Of a DNA stretch of 64,000 bases, positions 9,762 through 21,173 are shown piece by piece. Position numbers and translations under genes: made by a program. Position 1 is the stretch's first letter; the number at the start of each line of letters is the position of its first letter. Origin of the DNA: Enterobacter sp. Bisph1 (GTDB lineage: Bacteria; Pseudomonadota; Gammaproteobacteria; Enterobacterales; Enterobacteriaceae). Location of the stretch: the NCBI RefSeq assembly GCF_000814905.1, contig NZ_JXAG01000028.1, positions 1 to 64,000 of the forward strand. The letters run 5' to 3'. Below the pieces are notes generated by a model. The model was not told the origin of the DNA. It did no database searches and saw nothing but the letters and a program-made list of their open reading frames with translations.

Positions 9762-11129
9762 TTAATCGCAGGTGACAATCTTCATCGCCAGCCCGCCGCG
9801 AGAGGTTTCGCGGTATTTGGCATTCATGTCTTTGCCGGTTTCGTACATCGTTTCAATCACTTTATCCAGGCACACGCGCGGCTCGCTGGTCCGGCGCAGC
9901 GCCATACGTGCAGCGTTCACCGCTTTCACCGAAGCAATCGCGTTACGCTCGATACACGGCACCTGAACCTGCCCGGCAACGGGATCGCAGGTTAAACCGA
10001 GGTTGTGCTCCATACCAATTTCCGCCGCGATACAGACCTGCGCCGGACTGGCACCAAGCAGTTCCGCAAGGCCCGCAGCGGCCATCGAACAGGCTACACC
10101 GACTTCGCCCTGGCAGCCCACTTCCGCACCGGAGATTGATGCGTTCATTTTATAGAGCGAGCCGATAGCGCTGGCGACCAACAGGTAACGCGCCAGAGAG
10201 TTGGCGTTAACCTGGCGGATAAACTTGTCGTAATAAGCCAGCACCGCCGGCACAATTCCGCACGCGCCATTTGTCGGTGCCGTTACCACGCGGCCACCGG
10301 CGGCGTTCTCTTCGTTAACCGCCAGCGCGAACATATTGATCCAGTCGACAACCTGCATCGGATCTTTACTGGTGTTATCGCTGCTTACCAGCAGGCGACG
10401 CAATGCCGCAGCACGACGCGGAACGCGCAGTTTGCCCGGCAGTACGCCTTCGGTCATGATTCCACGCTCAATGCCGCCGCGCATCACTTCCCAGACGCGC
10501 GTGAAGTGCTGTTCCAGCTCCTCTTTGCTGTGCAGTGCCAGTTCGTTCTTCATCATCAGGCCAGAGAGAGAAAGCCCTGTTTCCTGACAATGGCGCTGCA
10601 AGTCTGCGGCATATTTGTATGGATAAGGTACGGCGACAGGGTTGTTGCTGGTCTGGCCGAAATGCGCTTCATCGACAATAAAACCGCCGCCGATGGAGTA
10701 ATAGGTCTGGCTATAGAGAACCGTATCGCCCGCTAAAGCGGTAATGCGCATGCCATTTTCATGCAGCGAAAGGTTATCCGTATGGAAGTTCATGCAGTGA
10801 TCGACCGGGAACTCGACTTCATGCTGTCCGTTGGCCAGCAGCAAGCGCCCGTGCGTATTAACATCCTGAATAAAGGCCGGGATTGCATCAATATCGACGC
10901 TATCGGGTAAATTACCCGCCAGGCCCATAATAATTGCGATATCAGTATGGTGCCCTTTTCCCGTCAGGGAGAGAGAACCGTACACATCTACCACCACGCG
11001 GGTGACATCGTACAGCATGCTGCGAGCAATCAGATCGTCAGTAAACTGCTTCCCTGCTTTCATTGGTCCGACGGTATGTGAACTGGAAGGGCCAATGCCG
11101 ATTTTGAAAATATCGAATACGCTGATCAT
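9762..11129 (-). CDS. sdaB: L-serine ammonia-lyase (L-serine deaminase II)
   Basis: SdaB converts L-serine to pyruvate and ammonia using an oxygen-sensitive [4Fe-4S] cluster. The 455 residues equal the E. coli length. The N-terminal part (GIGPSSSHTVGPMKAG) belongs to the beta domain and the C-terminal part holds the cluster cysteines in TNGACGI, GAEVGCQGEVGVACSMAA and GLTCDPVAG. It is cotranscribed with sdaC, 58 bp upstream, so import and deamination of serine are coupled. Confidence 0.98.
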   Translation of the reverse strand: MISVFDIFKIGIGPSSSHTVGPMKAGKQFTDDLIARSMLYDVTRVVVDVYGSLSLTGKGHHTDIAIIMGLAGNLPDSVDIDAIPAFIQDVNTHGRLLLANGQHEVEFPVDHCMNFHTDNLSLHENGMRITALAGDTVLYSQTYYSIGGGFIVDEAHFGQTSNNPVAVPYPYKYAADLQRHCQETGLSLSGLMMKNELALHSKEELEQHFTRVWEVMRGGIERGIMTEGVLPGKLRVPRRAAALRRLLVSSDNTSKDPMQVVDWINMFALAVNEENAAGGRVVTAPTNGACGIVPAVLAYYDKFIRQVNANSLARYLLVASAIGSLYKMNASISGAEVGCQGEVGVACSMAAAGLAELLGASPAQVCIAAEIGMEHNLGLTCDPVAGQVQVPCIERNAIASVKAVNAARMALRRTSEPRVCLDKVIETMYETGKDMNAKYRETSRGGLAMKIVTCD

Positions 11130-11187
11130 GACGTATTTCCCCTAACTGTGAGAGGGGCGCCACCCGCAATGGGCGGCGCGCAAGAGA

Positions 11188-12477
11188 TTAGCTGAACAGT
11201 GAGTAGAAGATCGCGGAGATAGCGATAAGGCCCATCACAACTACGAAGACGTTGCTGATTTTTCCGCTGTATTTACGCATTGCCGGTACTTTGGCAATCG
11301 CATACATCGGCATCAGGAACAGAATCATCGCGATAATCGGGCCGCCCAGCGTTTCGATCATTCCGAGGATGCTCGGGTTCCAGGTTGCCACAGCCCAGGT
11401 AGTCAGCAGCATAAACAGCGCGGTAATGCGGTTCAGTTTATTGATTTCGATGCTTTTACCTTTGCTGCGCAACGATTTGATCACCATACCGTTAAAACCT
11501 TCACGCGCGCCCAGATAGTGGCCGAGGAAAGATTTTGTAATAGCAATCATCGCGATAATCGGCGCCATCCAGGCAATGATCGGTTTGTTAAAGTGGTTTG
11601 CCAGGTAGGAGAGAATTGAAATGTTCTGCTCTTTCGCCGAAGCAAGGTCTGCCGGAGAGAGGCTCAGCACGCAGCTGAACACGAAGAACATTACGGTCAG
11701 CACCATCATGATGTGGGCGAAAGCAAGGATGCGGGAACATTTGCGTTCTGCTTCCTGACCGTACTCTTCACGTTTCGCCACGGCAAAAGAGGAGATGATC
11801 GGTGAGTGGTTAAAAGAGAACACCATCACCGGAATCGCCAGCCACAAGGTCATCCACAAACCATGACCCGTTGCGGAAGCGCTGCTAAAAGAGAGGGTTT
11901 CCAGCACCGCGCCGTTCCATTGCGGAATTAAATAGGCTGCCAGCAGCATCAGCGCAATCACAAACGGGAACACCAGGATGCTCATCGCTTTTACGATCAT
12001 CTGCTCGCCAAAGCGCACGATGGTCATCATCCCAATAATCAGGATCAGCGAAAGAATAGCGCGCGGCGGCGGCGTGATATGCAGCTGGTGGGTCATAAAG
12101 CTGTCGACGGTGTTAGTAATCGCCACGCTGTACACCAGCAGAATCGGGTAAATCGCGAAGAAGTAGAGCAGGGTGATCAGTTTCCCTGCGCCGATACCAA
12201 AGTGCTCTTCTACCACTTCGGTGATGTCTTCGCCCGGGTTCTTGCCAGACAGCACAAAGCGCGTCAGACCACGGTGCGCGAAGTAAGTCATTGGGAAAGC
12301 GATGATGGCCATAATGATCAGCGGAATTAATCCGCCAACGCCGGCGTTAATCGGCAGGAACAGTACACCAGCGCCGATGGCGGTGCCGTAAAGGCCCAGC
12401 ATCCACATGGTATCGGTTTTACGCCATGAACTTTGTGTTGTTGGTGAGGCCAGAGTACTGGATTGGGTGGTTTCCAT
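11188..12477 (-). CDS. sdaC: serine/proton symporter SdaC
   Basis: The 429-residue inner-membrane transporter of the HAAAP family takes up serine with protons. About eleven hydrophobic segments are visible from residue 25 ([20 protein letters not shown]) to the C-terminus. The start ATG at 12477 is preceded by AGGAGATTCTTA. It is the first gene of sdaC-sdaB. Its upstream region holds a good CRP-site candidate, consistent with the reported CRP control of sdaC in E. coli. Confidence 0.97.
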   Translation of the reverse strand: METTQSSTLASPTTQSSWRKTDTMWMLGLYGTAIGAGVLFLPINAGVGGLIPLIIMAIIAFPMTYFAHRGLTRFVLSGKNPGEDITEVVEEHFGIGAGKLITLLYFFAIYPILLVYSVAITNTVDSFMTHQLHITPPPRAILSLILIIGMMTIVRFGEQMIVKAMSILVFPFVIALMLLAAYLIPQWNGAVLETLSFSSASATGHGLWMTLWLAIPVMVFSFNHSPIISSFAVAKREEYGQEAERKCSRILAFAHIMMVLTVMFFVFSCVLSLSPADLASAKEQNISILSYLANHFNKPIIAWMAPIIAMIAITKSFLGHYLGAREGFNGMVIKSLRSKGKSIEINKLNRITALFMLLTTWAVATWNPSILGMIETLGGPIIAMILFLMPMYAIAKVPAMRKYSGKISNVFVVVMGLIAISAIFYSLFS

Positions 12478-12634
12478 TAAGAATCTCCTGGGAAAAGCAA
12501 AATGCTGGCGTGACGGGCGAAAGCAATGCCTGGGACGCCGGCGGTAATATTAAATTCGGTTAAATACGGTTTTTTTATAATTTCTTGCCGTAACTATTTG
12601 CGGCGGAAAGATACATTTATGTTATGACTCTATC

Positions 12635-12650
12635 AGTGATCACGATCGCA
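12635..12650. promoter_or_regulatory. candidate CRP binding site upstream of sdaC
   Basis: AGTGA-N6-TCGCA matches TGTGA-N6-TCACA at 8 of 10 positions. It lies about 160 bp upstream of the sdaC start in a 449-bp gap (12478-12926) that is AT-rich and has no gene I can support. The rest of the gap holds the sdaC leader and the ppnN terminator region. Confidence 0.5.
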
Positions 12651-12880
12651 ATTGCAATAAATGACTCTAACCAGGTGGGTATTTAGTCCATCTCTCTACA
12701 AAACGATCTTCAGATGACATTTATGGGCGAAAAGGCTAATAGCCGCCGGATTTGCGATCTGATAAGTTGAGGTCAAAATTTCTGAATGCGCTTCAAAAAG
12801 AGCAAATTGCAGTGATTTATCCCTGTTTAAAGCGAATTATATCCAATGAATGCTCTGGAGATATTGATGGAAGTTATGAA

Positions 12881-12920
12881 AAAAACGGGCGAGATATAAG
12901 GGCGACTTATTGATCGCCCT
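12881..12920 (-). terminator. terminator-like hairpin after ppnN
   Basis: On the minus strand AGGGCGAT / gTCGCCCT forms a stem just after the ppnN stop. A run of T follows about 13 bases later, which is farther than usual, so strength is uncertain. Confidence 0.45.
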
Positions 12921-12926
12921 GGAGGA

Positions 12927-14291
12927 TTACGCGCAGATCTCGTAGCAAGGAATATACGCAGAGCCTGGCAGCTTCATACGATGCTGGGCGACGAAGCCCT
13001 GCAGCAGATCGTCCATACGGCGCATCATATTGCTATCGCCATGAATTTTATAAGGACCATACGCTTCAATAGCGCGAATGCCGTGCTCTTTGACATTTCC
13101 CGCTACAATACCCGAAAACGCCCGGCGCAGATCCGCCGCCAGCGTTTCCACCGGCTGGTCCGGATAGAGTTTTAGATTGGCCATATTTTCATGGGTCGGT
13201 TCGAATGGCACCTGCAGATCCGGCGCAATACGGATAGACCAGTTAAAACTATAAGCATCGCCTGTTTCGCGGCGATTCTCTTTCACATGCGGCATCGCTT
13301 TCTTCATCTGACGCGCTACTTCTGCGGCATCATTAATGATGATGGTGTAGTGCCGACGCGCGCCTTCGCCCAGCGTGTTAACGATAAACTCGTCGAGCAC
13401 GCGGAAGTAGTCCGCGCTCTCTTTCGGCCCGGTCAGAATCAGCGGCAATACCTGATTCTGGTTAGCGGGGTTCATCAAAATCCCCAGCAAATAAAGTAAC
13501 TCTTCTGCCGTGCCCACGCCGCCTGGGAAGATGATTATCCCGTGCGCAATACGGACAAACGCTTCAAGACGTTTCTCAATATCCGGCATGATGATCAGTT
13601 CGTTAACCAGCGGGTTTGGCGGTTCAGCGGCAATGATCGACGGTTCCGTCATGCCAATAAAACGCCCCTCTTTAAAGCGCTGCTGGGCATGGCCAACCGC
13701 GGCGCCTTTCATTGGCGCTTCCATTGCGCCCGGACCGCAGCCGGTGCAGATATTCAGTTCTCGCAGGCCGAGCTGCGTTCCTACACGGCGAGCGTAGAGA
13801 TACTCGGTTTCGTTAATCGAGTGGCCGCCCCAGCAAACCACCATGCTCGGCGCTTCGCCCACATGCAGCGCACGGGCGTTACGCAGAATTGAAAAGACCA
13901 GGTTGGTAATGTGGATAGAGCTTTCCAGATTTAAATGCTGGACATGCCCGGCGGTGTGAATTTGCCCATTAACGAAGAGAATATCGCGCAGGACGGCAAA
14001 CAGGTTAGCCTGCAGCGAGCGGATAATTCTTCCGTCGACAAAGGCCTCTTCGGGCGGGTTAATTAATTCCAGCTTTACGCCGCGTTCGCGGCGTAACACG
14101 TTGATATCAAAACTTTCGTTACGGGAGAGTAACTCTTTGCTGCTGTCGGTCAGGCTCCCTGAGTTCAAAACCGCGAGCGAGCAGTTGCGAAACAGTTGAT
14201 ACAGGTCGCTGCTGGCCGTGCGTTTAAGCATATCGACTTCCAGCTGCGACAACATATCCATTGAGCCAAGCGGGCTAATATGTGTAATCAA
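12927..14291 (-). CDS. ppnN: pyrimidine/purine nucleotide 5'-monophosphate nucleosidase
   Basis: PpnN splits nucleoside monophosphates to the base and ribose 5-phosphate and is stimulated by (p)ppGpp in E. coli. The 454-residue protein has an N-terminal DUF4478 region, a central LOG-like Rossmann domain with [19 protein letters not shown] and [16 protein letters not shown], and a C-terminal DUF3412 region. The start codon is TTG at 14291, with AAGGAG 6 bases upstream; the E. coli gene also uses TTG. That relA is in the same window is a functional link only. Confidence 0.95.
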   Translation of the reverse strand: MITHISPLGSMDMLSQLEVDMLKRTASSDLYQLFRNCSLAVLNSGSLTDSSKELLSRNESFDINVLRRERGVKLELINPPEEAFVDGRIIRSLQANLFAVLRDILFVNGQIHTAGHVQHLNLESSIHITNLVFSILRNARALHVGEAPSMVVCWGGHSINETEYLYARRVGTQLGLRELNICTGCGPGAMEAPMKGAAVGHAQQRFKEGRFIGMTEPSIIAAEPPNPLVNELIIMPDIEKRLEAFVRIAHGIIIFPGGVGTAEELLYLLGILMNPANQNQVLPLILTGPKESADYFRVLDEFIVNTLGEGARRHYTIIINDAAEVARQMKKAMPHVKENRRETGDAYSFNWSIRIAPDLQVPFEPTHENMANLKLYPDQPVETLAADLRRAFSGIVAGNVKEHGIRAIEAYGPYKIHGDSNMMRRMDDLLQGFVAQHRMKLPGSAYIPCYEICA

Positions 14292-14409
14292 GTGAACTCC
14301 TTACGGGACGAAAATTTTATCTTTCCCGTGATTACAATAGCCCTTGCTTATGACGTTTAACAACCTGACGCGTAGGATCTTCCACGCAGGGTAGTAAAAA
14401 CGGGTGTTT

Positions 14410-15255
14410 TTACTGACGAACTAACCGGCCCGTGGCGGGGACAAAATCCGTATTGGTACGCCATGGATTAATATCCAGCCCGCCGCGGCGGGTATAGCGC
14501 GCGTAAACACTCAGTTTTTCCGGCCGGCAGAAACGCTGGATATCCGTAAAAATGCGCTCGACGCACTGTTCGTGAAACTCATTGTGATGGCGGAAAGAGA
14601 CCAGGTAACGCAGCAATTTTTCACGATCGATTTGTGCGCCGCGATAGACTATTTGCACCGAGCCCCAATCCGGCTGATGGGTAATCAGACAGTTTGATTT
14701 TAAAAGATGGCTGACCAGCGTCTCTTCCACAATTTTGTCGCCTGCCGCATCCGTTAACAAAGCTGCGTCAAAATTGTAGTTATCGATTTCAATATCCTGC
14801 TCATCAATGCAGGTACCGTGAAAATGGGCGACCGGCTGCCCTTCCAGTTCATCAATGCGGTACAGCACTACGCTTACTTCTCCTTGCGCGCAGGCACTTA
14901 AATCCCGCTGCAGGGTGTCGCGCACCGCTTGCCAGCTGGCAAAACGTGTCTGGTTAAAACTGTTCAAATAGAGCTTGAAGCTTTTTGATTCCACCAGATT
15001 AACGCTGGCGTGATCCAATTCAACCTGGCCGACAGCCACCTGCGGCAATCCTTTCTCATTAAGCCAGGAGAGTTCATACAGCGTCCAGATATCCGCGCCA
15101 CGAAACGGCAGATTGTCGGCCTGCAACCCAAGGGGATCGCGATTCAGAGAACGTGGAACGCCCTGCAACAGACTGGCGTCATAGGTGTCGCGGTAATCGG
15201 TACTTTTGCCAAGGGTCAGGCCAGCCAGCGCCTGATGGTTATCATAAGAGGACAT
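14410..15255 (-). CDS. queF: NADPH-dependent 7-cyano-7-deazaguanine reductase
   Basis: QueF reduces preQ0 to preQ1, the last step before the modified base is exchanged into tRNA. The 281-residue long-form protein has tandem tunnelling-fold halves. The C-terminal half carries the nucleophile Cys in [14 protein letters not shown] with the catalytic Asp seven residues later, and [16 protein letters not shown]. QueE and QueD, which make the precursor, are encoded at 37-39 kb. It is divergent from syd with 69 bp between starts. Confidence 0.97.
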   Translation of the reverse strand: MSSYDNHQALAGLTLGKSTDYRDTYDASLLQGVPRSLNRDPLGLQADNLPFRGADIWTLYELSWLNEKGLPQVAVGQVELDHASVNLVESKSFKLYLNSFNQTRFASWQAVRDTLQRDLSACAQGEVSVVLYRIDELEGQPVAHFHGTCIDEQDIEIDNYNFDAALLTDAAGDKIVEETLVSHLLKSNCLITHQPDWGSVQIVYRGAQIDREKLLRYLVSFRHHNEFHEQCVERIFTDIQRFCRPEKLSVYARYTRRGGLDINPWRTNTDFVPATGRLVRQ

Positions 15256-15324
15256 GTTTCATCGCCATTTTGCAGGTAAACTATGAGTCAGAGTTTATCC
15301 TGGCTTAAGTGAAGAGAGAAATCG

Positions 15325-15870
15325 GTGGAAAAAGAGACGGCTGAGGCCTTAAAAGCGTTTACGCAGCGGTATTGTGATGCGTGGCACGAACAGCGCGGCA
15401 GCTGGCCGCAAAGCGAAGAACTTTACGGTATCCCCTCACCGTGCACTATTTCTTCCACCGACAATTACGTTATTTGGCAGCCTCAACCGTTCTTACCGGC
15501 GCGCAACGTAAACGCAATTGAACAGGCGATGGATATTGTGATACAAACGCCGATCCATACTTTTTACACTACCCAGTTTGCCGGTGATATGACCGCACGT
15601 TTTGGTGATTTGACGCTGACGCTATTGCAAACCTGGAGTGAAGATGACTTTGTGCGCGTGCAGGAAAACCTGATTGGTCACCTGGTCACGCAGAAGAGAT
15701 TAAAGTTATCGCCGACGCTGTTTATTGCCACGCTGGATAGCGAACTGGATGTGATTTCGCTGTGTAATCTGAGCGGCGAAGTGATTAAAGAGACGCTGGG
15801 CACGCGCCAGCGCACCGTTCTGGCACCGAATCTCGCGGCTTTTCTTGATCAAAGCGAACCCGTTGTGTAA
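15325..15870 (+). CDS. syd: SecY-interacting protein Syd
   Basis: Syd is a soluble 181-residue protein that binds the cytosolic face of SecY and can bring about disassembly of abnormal SecYEG translocons. The family core is visible in [30 protein letters not shown], where the segment is highly conserved. The start is GTG at 15325 after GAAGAGAGAAATCG. Downstream lies csrB, the same order as in E. coli. Confidence 0.95.
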   Translation: MEKETAEALKAFTQRYCDAWHEQRGSWPQSEELYGIPSPCTISSTDNYVIWQPQPFLPARNVNAIEQAMDIVIQTPIHTFYTTQFAGDMTARFGDLTLTLLQTWSEDDFVRVQENLIGHLVTQKRLKLSPTLFIATLDSELDVISLCNLSGEVIKETLGTRQRTVLAPNLAAFLDQSEPVV

Positions 15871-15889
15871 TCCACTATACTACACCCCA

Positions 15890-15907
15890 TGTGAGAGATC
15901 TCTTACA
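15890..15907. promoter_or_regulatory. UvrY/SirA box upstream of csrB
   Basis: The 18-bp near-palindrome TGTGAGAGATCTCTTACA matches the UvrY/SirA recognition site and lies about 175-190 bp before the csrB start. A second half-type match, TGTAAGAGATC, follows at 15912-15922. UvrY is the response regulator of BarA, whose gene is at 23.8-26.6 kb. The uvrY gene itself is not in the window. Confidence 0.8.
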
Positions 15908-16080
15908 AGACTGTAAGAGATCGCCAGGTTGTTTTCCGCATTTAAAATGTGCCTTCTCTTTGATATCCTCTATAAAACATAACGTTACTCGAATGCTTCT
16001 CTATTATTGCCGCTTCGTTACACAATTAATTTGCGTTAAGTAACCTTGTAAGACGAGGCTTAATCAGTAATTCTATTCCT

Positions 16081-16449
16081 GTCGACACGGAAATTGACGC
16101 AAGAAACGTACATTAGGACGATGTTGTTTCGAGGACCCACCGGGAAGGTGCTGCACGGAGAGGCTTCAGGATGAAGCAAAAGGACATCGCGGGAGTGCGT
16201 TAAAGGACACCTCCAGGACGGAGAATGAGAGTCGGTAAGGATGCCCGGCAGATCAGGATGATCCAGGACACGTTTTACGGATGAAGCTATGTCACATCGG
16301 GGTGGTGTGAGCATGATGCGCTGTTTAAGGATGAACGGGTCAGGAGACCACAGGAAAAGTTTTCAAGGATGAGCAGGGAGCACAACGAGTAGCTGGACTG
16401 CTACGAAACGAACCGGGAGCACTGTTTTTACAGTGCTCCCTTTTTTTAT
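16081..16449 (+). ncRNA. csrB: CsrB small RNA (CsrA antagonist)
   Basis: CsrB sequesters the translational regulator CsrA through many GGA-containing loops. The transcript starts with GTCGACA as in E. coli and ends in the strong terminator stem GGGAGCACTGT / ACAGTGCTCCC followed by seven T. The length is 369, equal to E. coli. I count 22 GGA motifs, many as AGGAT or AGGAC at hairpin tips. The position between syd and yqcC is the conserved csrB locus. This region holds no protein gene. It is expected to be under BarA-UvrY control through the box at 15890. Confidence 0.96.
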
Positions 16450-16502
16450 TTCTTCCGCTCTTTGGTATGCTGCGCGCCAGTGTGTTTATTTCGGAGGTTT
16501 GT

Positions 16503-16832
16503 ATGACTCAATATCAGCGTGTGCGTGAGCAACTTCATCTTCTCGAAGCGCAGCTGCGCGCACAGAATCTCTGGCAAAACAGCGCGCCTGCGGCAAGCGC
16601 CTTTGAAAGCACCCAGCCTTTTTGTATGGATACTCTTGAGCCGTTCGAGTGGCTGCAATGGGTATTAATCCCGCGCATGCACGCATTGCTTGATGGTCAA
16701 CAGCCGTTGCCACAGGCGTTCGCCATCGCGCCGTATTATGAAATCGCCCTTGAAGCGACGCATCCCTCCCGGGATCTGATGCTGGCGCATTTGCAGCAGC
16801 TCGATGCGCTTTTTAGCGGCGAAGGGAAATAA
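16503..16832 (+). CDS. yqcC: YqcC family protein (DUF446)
   Basis: The 109-residue cytosolic protein of the YqcC family has conserved FCMDTLEPFEWLQWVLIPRM. The function is unknown. The start ATG at 16503 is preceded by CGGAGG, and the longer frame from 16467 runs into the csrB downstream region. The stop overlaps the truC start (TAATG), so the two are translationally coupled; yqcC-truC-yqcA form one operon. Confidence 0.93.
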   Translation: MTQYQRVREQLHLLEAQLRAQNLWQNSAPAASAFESTQPFCMDTLEPFEWLQWVLIPRMHALLDGQQPLPQAFAIAPYYEIALEATHPSRDLMLAHLQQLDALFSGEGK

Positions 16833-17629
16833 TGCTAGAGATTATTTATCAGGACGAATGGCTGGTGGCGGTAAATAAACCTTCCGGCTGGCTGGTGCAT
16901 CGCAGCTGGTTAGATCGCGATGAAAAAGTGGTGGTGATGCAAACCGTGCGCGATCAAATAGGCCAGCACGTTTTTACCGCCCATCGTCTCGACAGGCCAA
17001 CGTCCGGCGTACTGTTAATGGGCTTATCCAGCGAGGCCGGTCGGCGCTTATCCCAGCAGTTCGAACAACATCACATTCAAAAACGCTATCACGCCATTGT
17101 GCGCGGCTGGTTGATGGACGAAGCGGTGCTTGATTATCCGCTGGTCGAAGAACTGGATAAGGTCGCCGATAAATTTGCCCGTGCGGATAAAGACCCACAG
17201 CCCGCCGTCACGCACTATCGCGGTCTTGCGACGGTTGAAATGCCGGTGGCGACCAGTAAATTTCCCACCACGCGCTACGGCCTGGTCGAGCTGGAGCCAA
17301 AGACCGGACGCAAACATCAGCTGCGCCGTCATCTGGCGCATCTGCGCCATCCGATTATCGGCGACAGCAAACACGGCGATCTGCGGCAAAATCGTAGCGC
17401 GGCGGAACATTTTGGCTGCCACCGTTTAATGCTCCATGCCAGCCGGCTTACCCTGACGCATCCGTTCACCGGCGCGCCGCTCACCCTCCGTGCAGGGCTG
17501 GATGCGGTCTGGATGGACGCGCTTGCGCACTTTGGCTGGCGCGGGCTTCTCCCTGAAAATGAAAGGGTTGAGTTATCCGCGTCAAGCAGCCAGGATGAAA
17601 GCATTCTGGAATCACACAAGGAGCGATAA
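16832..17629 (+). CDS. truC: tRNA pseudouridine(65) synthase TruC
   Basis: TruC isomerises U65 of tRNA to pseudouridine. The 265-residue RluA-family enzyme has the catalytic Asp in [20 protein letters not shown] and the conserved [22 protein letters not shown] region. It overlaps yqcC by one base and is followed by yqcA two bases after its stop. Confidence 0.96.
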   Translation: MLEIIYQDEWLVAVNKPSGWLVHRSWLDRDEKVVVMQTVRDQIGQHVFTAHRLDRPTSGVLLMGLSSEAGRRLSQQFEQHHIQKRYHAIVRGWLMDEAVLDYPLVEELDKVADKFARADKDPQPAVTHYRGLATVEMPVATSKFPTTRYGLVELEPKTGRKHQLRRHLAHLRHPIIGDSKHGDLRQNRSAAEHFGCHRLMLHASRLTLTHPFTGAPLTLRAGLDAVWMDALAHFGWRGLLPENERVELSASSSQDESILESHKER

Positions 17630-17631
17630 GC

Positions 17632-18081
17632 ATGGCGAAGGTTGGAATTTTTGTCGGCACCATCTACGGCAATTCCCTGCTGGTAGCGGAAGAAGCGCAG
17701 GAAATCTTAACGTCACAGGGCCATAGCGCAAAGGTGTATGAAGATCCCGAAGCGGCGGACTGGACGAGCAATCAGGGTAATTATGCGCTGATCGTAACCT
17801 CTACTACCGGGCAGGGCGATTTACCGGAAAGTATTGCTCCGCTGTTCCACTACCTGCGTGATAGCGTCGGTTATCAGCCGGATTTACGCTACGGCGTGAT
17901 TGCGTTGGGCGACAGCACTTACAGCCATTTTTGCGGTGGCGGTAAGACGTTTGACGCGTTACTTCAGGAGCAAGGCGCGCAGCGTATTGGCGAAATGCTG
18001 CTGATTGACGCCAGTGAAGACCCGGAACCTGAAAGCGTGTCAAACCCGTGGGTTGAACACTGGGCCTCTCTGCTGAAATAA
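17632..18081 (+). CDS. yqcA: flavodoxin-like protein YqcA
   Basis: The 149-residue flavodoxin carries the phosphate-binding FMN loop [14 protein letters not shown] near the N-terminus and the isoalloxazine loop region [12 protein letters not shown], followed by [15 protein letters not shown]. Its redox partner is unknown. It is the third gene of yqcC-truC-yqcA, and its start lies 2 bp after truC. Confidence 0.94.
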   Translation: MAKVGIFVGTIYGNSLLVAEEAQEILTSQGHSAKVYEDPEAADWTSNQGNYALIVTSTTGQGDLPESIAPLFHYLRDSVGYQPDLRYGVIALGDSTYSHFCGGGKTFDALLQEQGAQRIGEMLLIDASEDPEPESVSNPWVEHWASLLK

Positions 18082-18457
18082 TCTTTTCCTCTCCCGCAAC
18101 GGAGAGGAAAATGCACTTTTCTCCGCGTCAAGCGACGTGTCTCACACTCTGCCATCCCACTCTCTTTTCAGCGCCTCCCGGCCTGTTCCCTTTCCATTTT
18201 CGTGAAGTACTCCCCATCCCCCTGGGCTAATGCCAGAAAGGGCAAAGCCTGCCCCGTCGAATGTTGTGTTGATGCACGGTGAGTGTTGAAAAGGCGATTC
18301 GTATACTTTTTCTCGCCAGTTAATAAAACGCGGCACGCAGGGCTTATAAGCCCGGCAGGAGCCACAAAAACACACCAACATCATCCTGCCATCCCCTACA
18401 GGTTGTGCCGTACAGGATGAGTGTTGCTAAGAACATTTATGCTTCGGGAGTACAACC
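18082..18457. other. intergenic region yqcA-gudP with hairpins
   Basis: This 376-bp gap contains a hairpin (TTTTCCTCTCC / GGAGAGGAAAA at about 18085-18112) that can end the yqcA operon, then the gudP promoter region. An interrupted inverted repeat CATCCTG / CAGGATG at 18382-18419 lies just upstream of gudP. In E. coli gud genes are activated by CdaR, and this repeat is a possible operator (inference). No ORF here is supported. Confidence 0.5.
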
Positions 18458-19813
18458 ATGAGTACATTTAGCCAGGCGGCGAGCGGCGCTGAAAAGCGCA
18501 CCAACGCTCGCTACTGGATAGTGGTGATGCTGTTTATCGTCACATCCTTCAACTATGGCGATCGCGCCACGTTGTCGATTGCCGGTTCGGAGATGGCCAA
18601 AGCGATAGGCCTCGATCCGGTCGGTATGGGGTATGTCTTCTCCGCGTTTTCCTGGGCTTATGTGATTGGCCAGATACCGGGCGGCTGGTTGCTTGACCGC
18701 TTCGGATCGAAACGCGTCTATTTTTGGTCTATTTTCACCTGGTCGCTGTTTACCTTACTGCAAGGCTTCGTCGATATCTTTAGCGGCTTTGGCATTATTG
18801 TTGCGCTCTTCTCCTTACGTTTTATGGTCGGCCTTGCAGAGTCTCCCTCTTTCCCTGGCAACAGCCGTATCGTTGCCGCCTGGTTTCCGGCACAGGAGAG
18901 GGGCACAGCGGTAGCAATTTTTAACTCGGCACAGTATTTCGCGACGGTGATTTTTGCACCGATCATGGGCTGGTTGACCCACGAAGTCGGCTGGTCGCAC
19001 GTCTTTTTCTTTATGGGCGGCCTCGGCATCTTCATCAGTTTGCTGTGGCAGAAAATGATCCACGAGCCGAACCAGCATCCGGGCGTCAATAAAAAAGAGC
19101 TGGAGTACATCGCCGAAGGCGGTGCGCTGATCAATATGGATCAGAAGAACAACCAGCAAAATGTCCCGTTCTCCGTCAAGTGGGGGCAAATTAAACAGCT
19201 GCTCTGTTCCCGCATGATGATCGGTGTTTATCTGGGCCAATACTGCATCAACGCGCTGACCTACTTCTTTATCACCTGGTTTCCGGTTTATCTGGTGCAG
19301 GCACGCGGGATGTCGATTCTGAAAGCAGGTTTTGTCGCCTCAATCCCGGCGATCTGCGGTTTTGTCGGCGGTGTGCTGGGCGGCGTTATCTCCGACTGGT
19401 TAATGCGTCGCTACGGTTCGCTGAATATGGCACGTAAAACGCCCATCGTGCTGGGAATGCTGCTCTCAATGAGTATGGTGTTCTGTAACTACACCGACTC
19501 AGAAACGCTGATTATCGCCTTTATGGCGCTGGCGTTCTTCGGTAAAGGCATTGGCGCGCTGGGCTGGGCGGTAATGGCAGATACCGCGCCGAAAGAGATC
19601 AGCGGCCTGAGCGGCGGTCTGTTTAACATGTTCGGTAATATCTCCGGCATCGTTACGCCCATCGCCATTGGCTACATCGTTGGCACTACCGGCTCCTTCA
19701 ACGGCGCGCTGATTTATGTCGGCGTCCATGCCCTGGTAGCGGTACTGAGCTATCTGGTACTGGTGGGCGATATCAAACGCATTGTTTTGAAACCTGTGGC
19801 GGAACGTGAATGA
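18458..19813 (+). CDS. gudP: galactarate/glucarate/glycerate transporter GudP
   Basis: GudP is a 451-residue MFS symporter of the anion:cation symporter family that takes up D-glucarate and D-galactarate. Twelve hydrophobic segments are apparent, with the MFS loop motif [14 protein letters not shown] between TM2 and TM3 and an acidic-sugar site region [12 protein letters not shown] in TM1. It starts the gudP-gudX-gudD-garK cluster and overlaps gudX by 4 bases. Confidence 0.96.
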   Translation: MSTFSQAASGAEKRTNARYWIVVMLFIVTSFNYGDRATLSIAGSEMAKAIGLDPVGMGYVFSAFSWAYVIGQIPGGWLLDRFGSKRVYFWSIFTWSLFTLLQGFVDIFSGFGIIVALFSLRFMVGLAESPSFPGNSRIVAAWFPAQERGTAVAIFNSAQYFATVIFAPIMGWLTHEVGWSHVFFFMGGLGIFISLLWQKMIHEPNQHPGVNKKELEYIAEGGALINMDQKNNQQNVPFSVKWGQIKQLLCSRMMIGVYLGQYCINALTYFFITWFPVYLVQARGMSILKAGFVASIPAICGFVGGVLGGVISDWLMRRYGSLNMARKTPIVLGMLLSMSMVFCNYTDSETLIIAFMALAFFGKGIGALGWAVMADTAPKEISGLSGGLFNMFGNISGIVTPIAIGYIVGTTGSFNGALIYVGVHALVAVLSYLVLVGDIKRIVLKPVAERE

Positions 19814-21153
19814 TGAACACACAAGCAAGCCCGATTATCACTGAGATGAAGGTCATTCCGGTGGCCGGACATGACAGTATGCTGATGAATATCGGCGGCG
19901 CGCATAACGCGTACTTCACCCGCAATATTGTGGTGCTCAAGGACAGTGCAGGAAACACCGGCGTAGGTGAAGCACCGGGCGGTGAAGTGATTTACAAAAC
20001 GCTGGTCGATGCCACGCCGCTGGTGGTCGGTCAGGAGATTGCGCGGTTAAACAAAGTGGTACAGCGCGTGCACAAAGGCAACCAGGCGGCGGATTTTGAC
20101 ACCTTCGGCAAAGGTGCCTGGACTTTCGAGTTACGGGTTAACGCCGTGGCGGCGCTGGAAGCCGCACTGCTGGATCTGTTAGGCAAAGCGCTAAACGTGC
20201 CGGTGTGCGAGCTGCTGGGCCCCGGTAAACAGCGGGATGCGGTTACCGTGCTCGGCTACCTGTTCTATGTCGGCGATCGGCGCAAAACCGATCTGCCTTA
20301 TCTGGAAACGACGCCGGGCAACCATGAGTGGTATCACCTGCGTCATCAGGAGGCGATGACCAGCGATGCGGTTGTACGCCTCGCGGAAGCTTCTCAGGAT
20401 CGCTACGGCTTTAAAGATTTCAAACTCAAAGGTGGCGTCCTGCCGGGTGAAAATGAGATTGAAACCGTTCGCGCCTTGAAAAAACGTTTTCCCGATGCGC
20501 GTATCACCGTCGATCCGAACGGTGCATGGCTGCTCGACGAAGCCATTAACCTGTGCAAAGGCCTGAACGACGTGCTGACCTACGCGGAAGATCCCTGCGG
20601 TGCGGAGCAGGGTTTTTCCGGGCGTGAAGTGATGACGGAGTTCCGCCGTGCCACGGGTTTGCCGGTGGCGACCAATATGATTGCCACCAATTGGCGTGAA
20701 ATGGGCCATGCGGTGATGCTAAACGCGGTGGATATTCCGCTGGCGGATCCGCACTTCTGGACTCTTTCCGGCGCAGTGCGCGTGGCGCAGCTGTGCGATG
20801 AGTGGGGGTTAACCTGGGGATGCCACTCCAACAACCATTTCGACATTTCACTGGCGATGTTTACCCATGTCGCCGCCGCCGCGCCCGGCACTCCAACCGC
20901 CATCGACACCCATTGGATCTGGCAAGAAGGCGATGCACGCCTGACTAAACAGCCGCTGGAGATCCGCGAGGGCAAAATTACCGTTCCCGATGCGCCAGGC
21001 CTTGGCGTGGAACTCGACTGGGATCAAATTGAAAAAGCGCACGCGGCCTATAAGACGCTGCCCGGCGGCGCGCGCAATGACGCCGGTCCAATGCAATACC
21101 TTATCCCTGGCTGGACGTTTGACAAAAAACGCCCCGTTTTTGGACGTCATTGA
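19810..21153 (+). CDS. gudX: glucarate dehydratase-related protein GudX
   Basis: The 447-residue enolase-superfamily protein is a paralogue of GudD next door. The KxK base motif (FKDFKLKGG), the metal ligands in VDPNGAW and [15 protein letters not shown], and the His-Asp region ([10 protein letters not shown]) are all present. E. coli GudX has only weak dehydratase activity, and the Cys in CHSNNH where GudD has Ser is a visible difference. Start choice: ATG at 19810 overlaps the gudP stop; ATG at 19813 is equally possible. Confidence 0.94.
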   Translation: MMNTQASPIITEMKVIPVAGHDSMLMNIGGAHNAYFTRNIVVLKDSAGNTGVGEAPGGEVIYKTLVDATPLVVGQEIARLNKVVQRVHKGNQAADFDTFGKGAWTFELRVNAVAALEAALLDLLGKALNVPVCELLGPGKQRDAVTVLGYLFYVGDRRKTDLPYLETTPGNHEWYHLRHQEAMTSDAVVRLAEASQDRYGFKDFKLKGGVLPGENEIETVRALKKRFPDARITVDPNGAWLLDEAINLCKGLNDVLTYAEDPCGAEQGFSGREVMTEFRRATGLPVATNMIATNWREMGHAVMLNAVDIPLADPHFWTLSGAVRVAQLCDEWGLTWGCHSNNHFDISLAMFTHVAAAAPGTPTAIDTHWIWQEGDARLTKQPLEIREGKITVPDAPGLGVELDWDQIEKAHAAYKTLPGGARNDAGPMQYLIPGWTFDKKRPVFGRH

Positions 21154-21173
21154 TTGACCAAAAGGATTAGAAA

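Noticed and set aside
16060..16314. 84-codon minus-strand frame in the csrB gene
   Set aside because: The sequence is the csrB sRNA on the plus strand; the frame has no ribosome site and no family resemblance.
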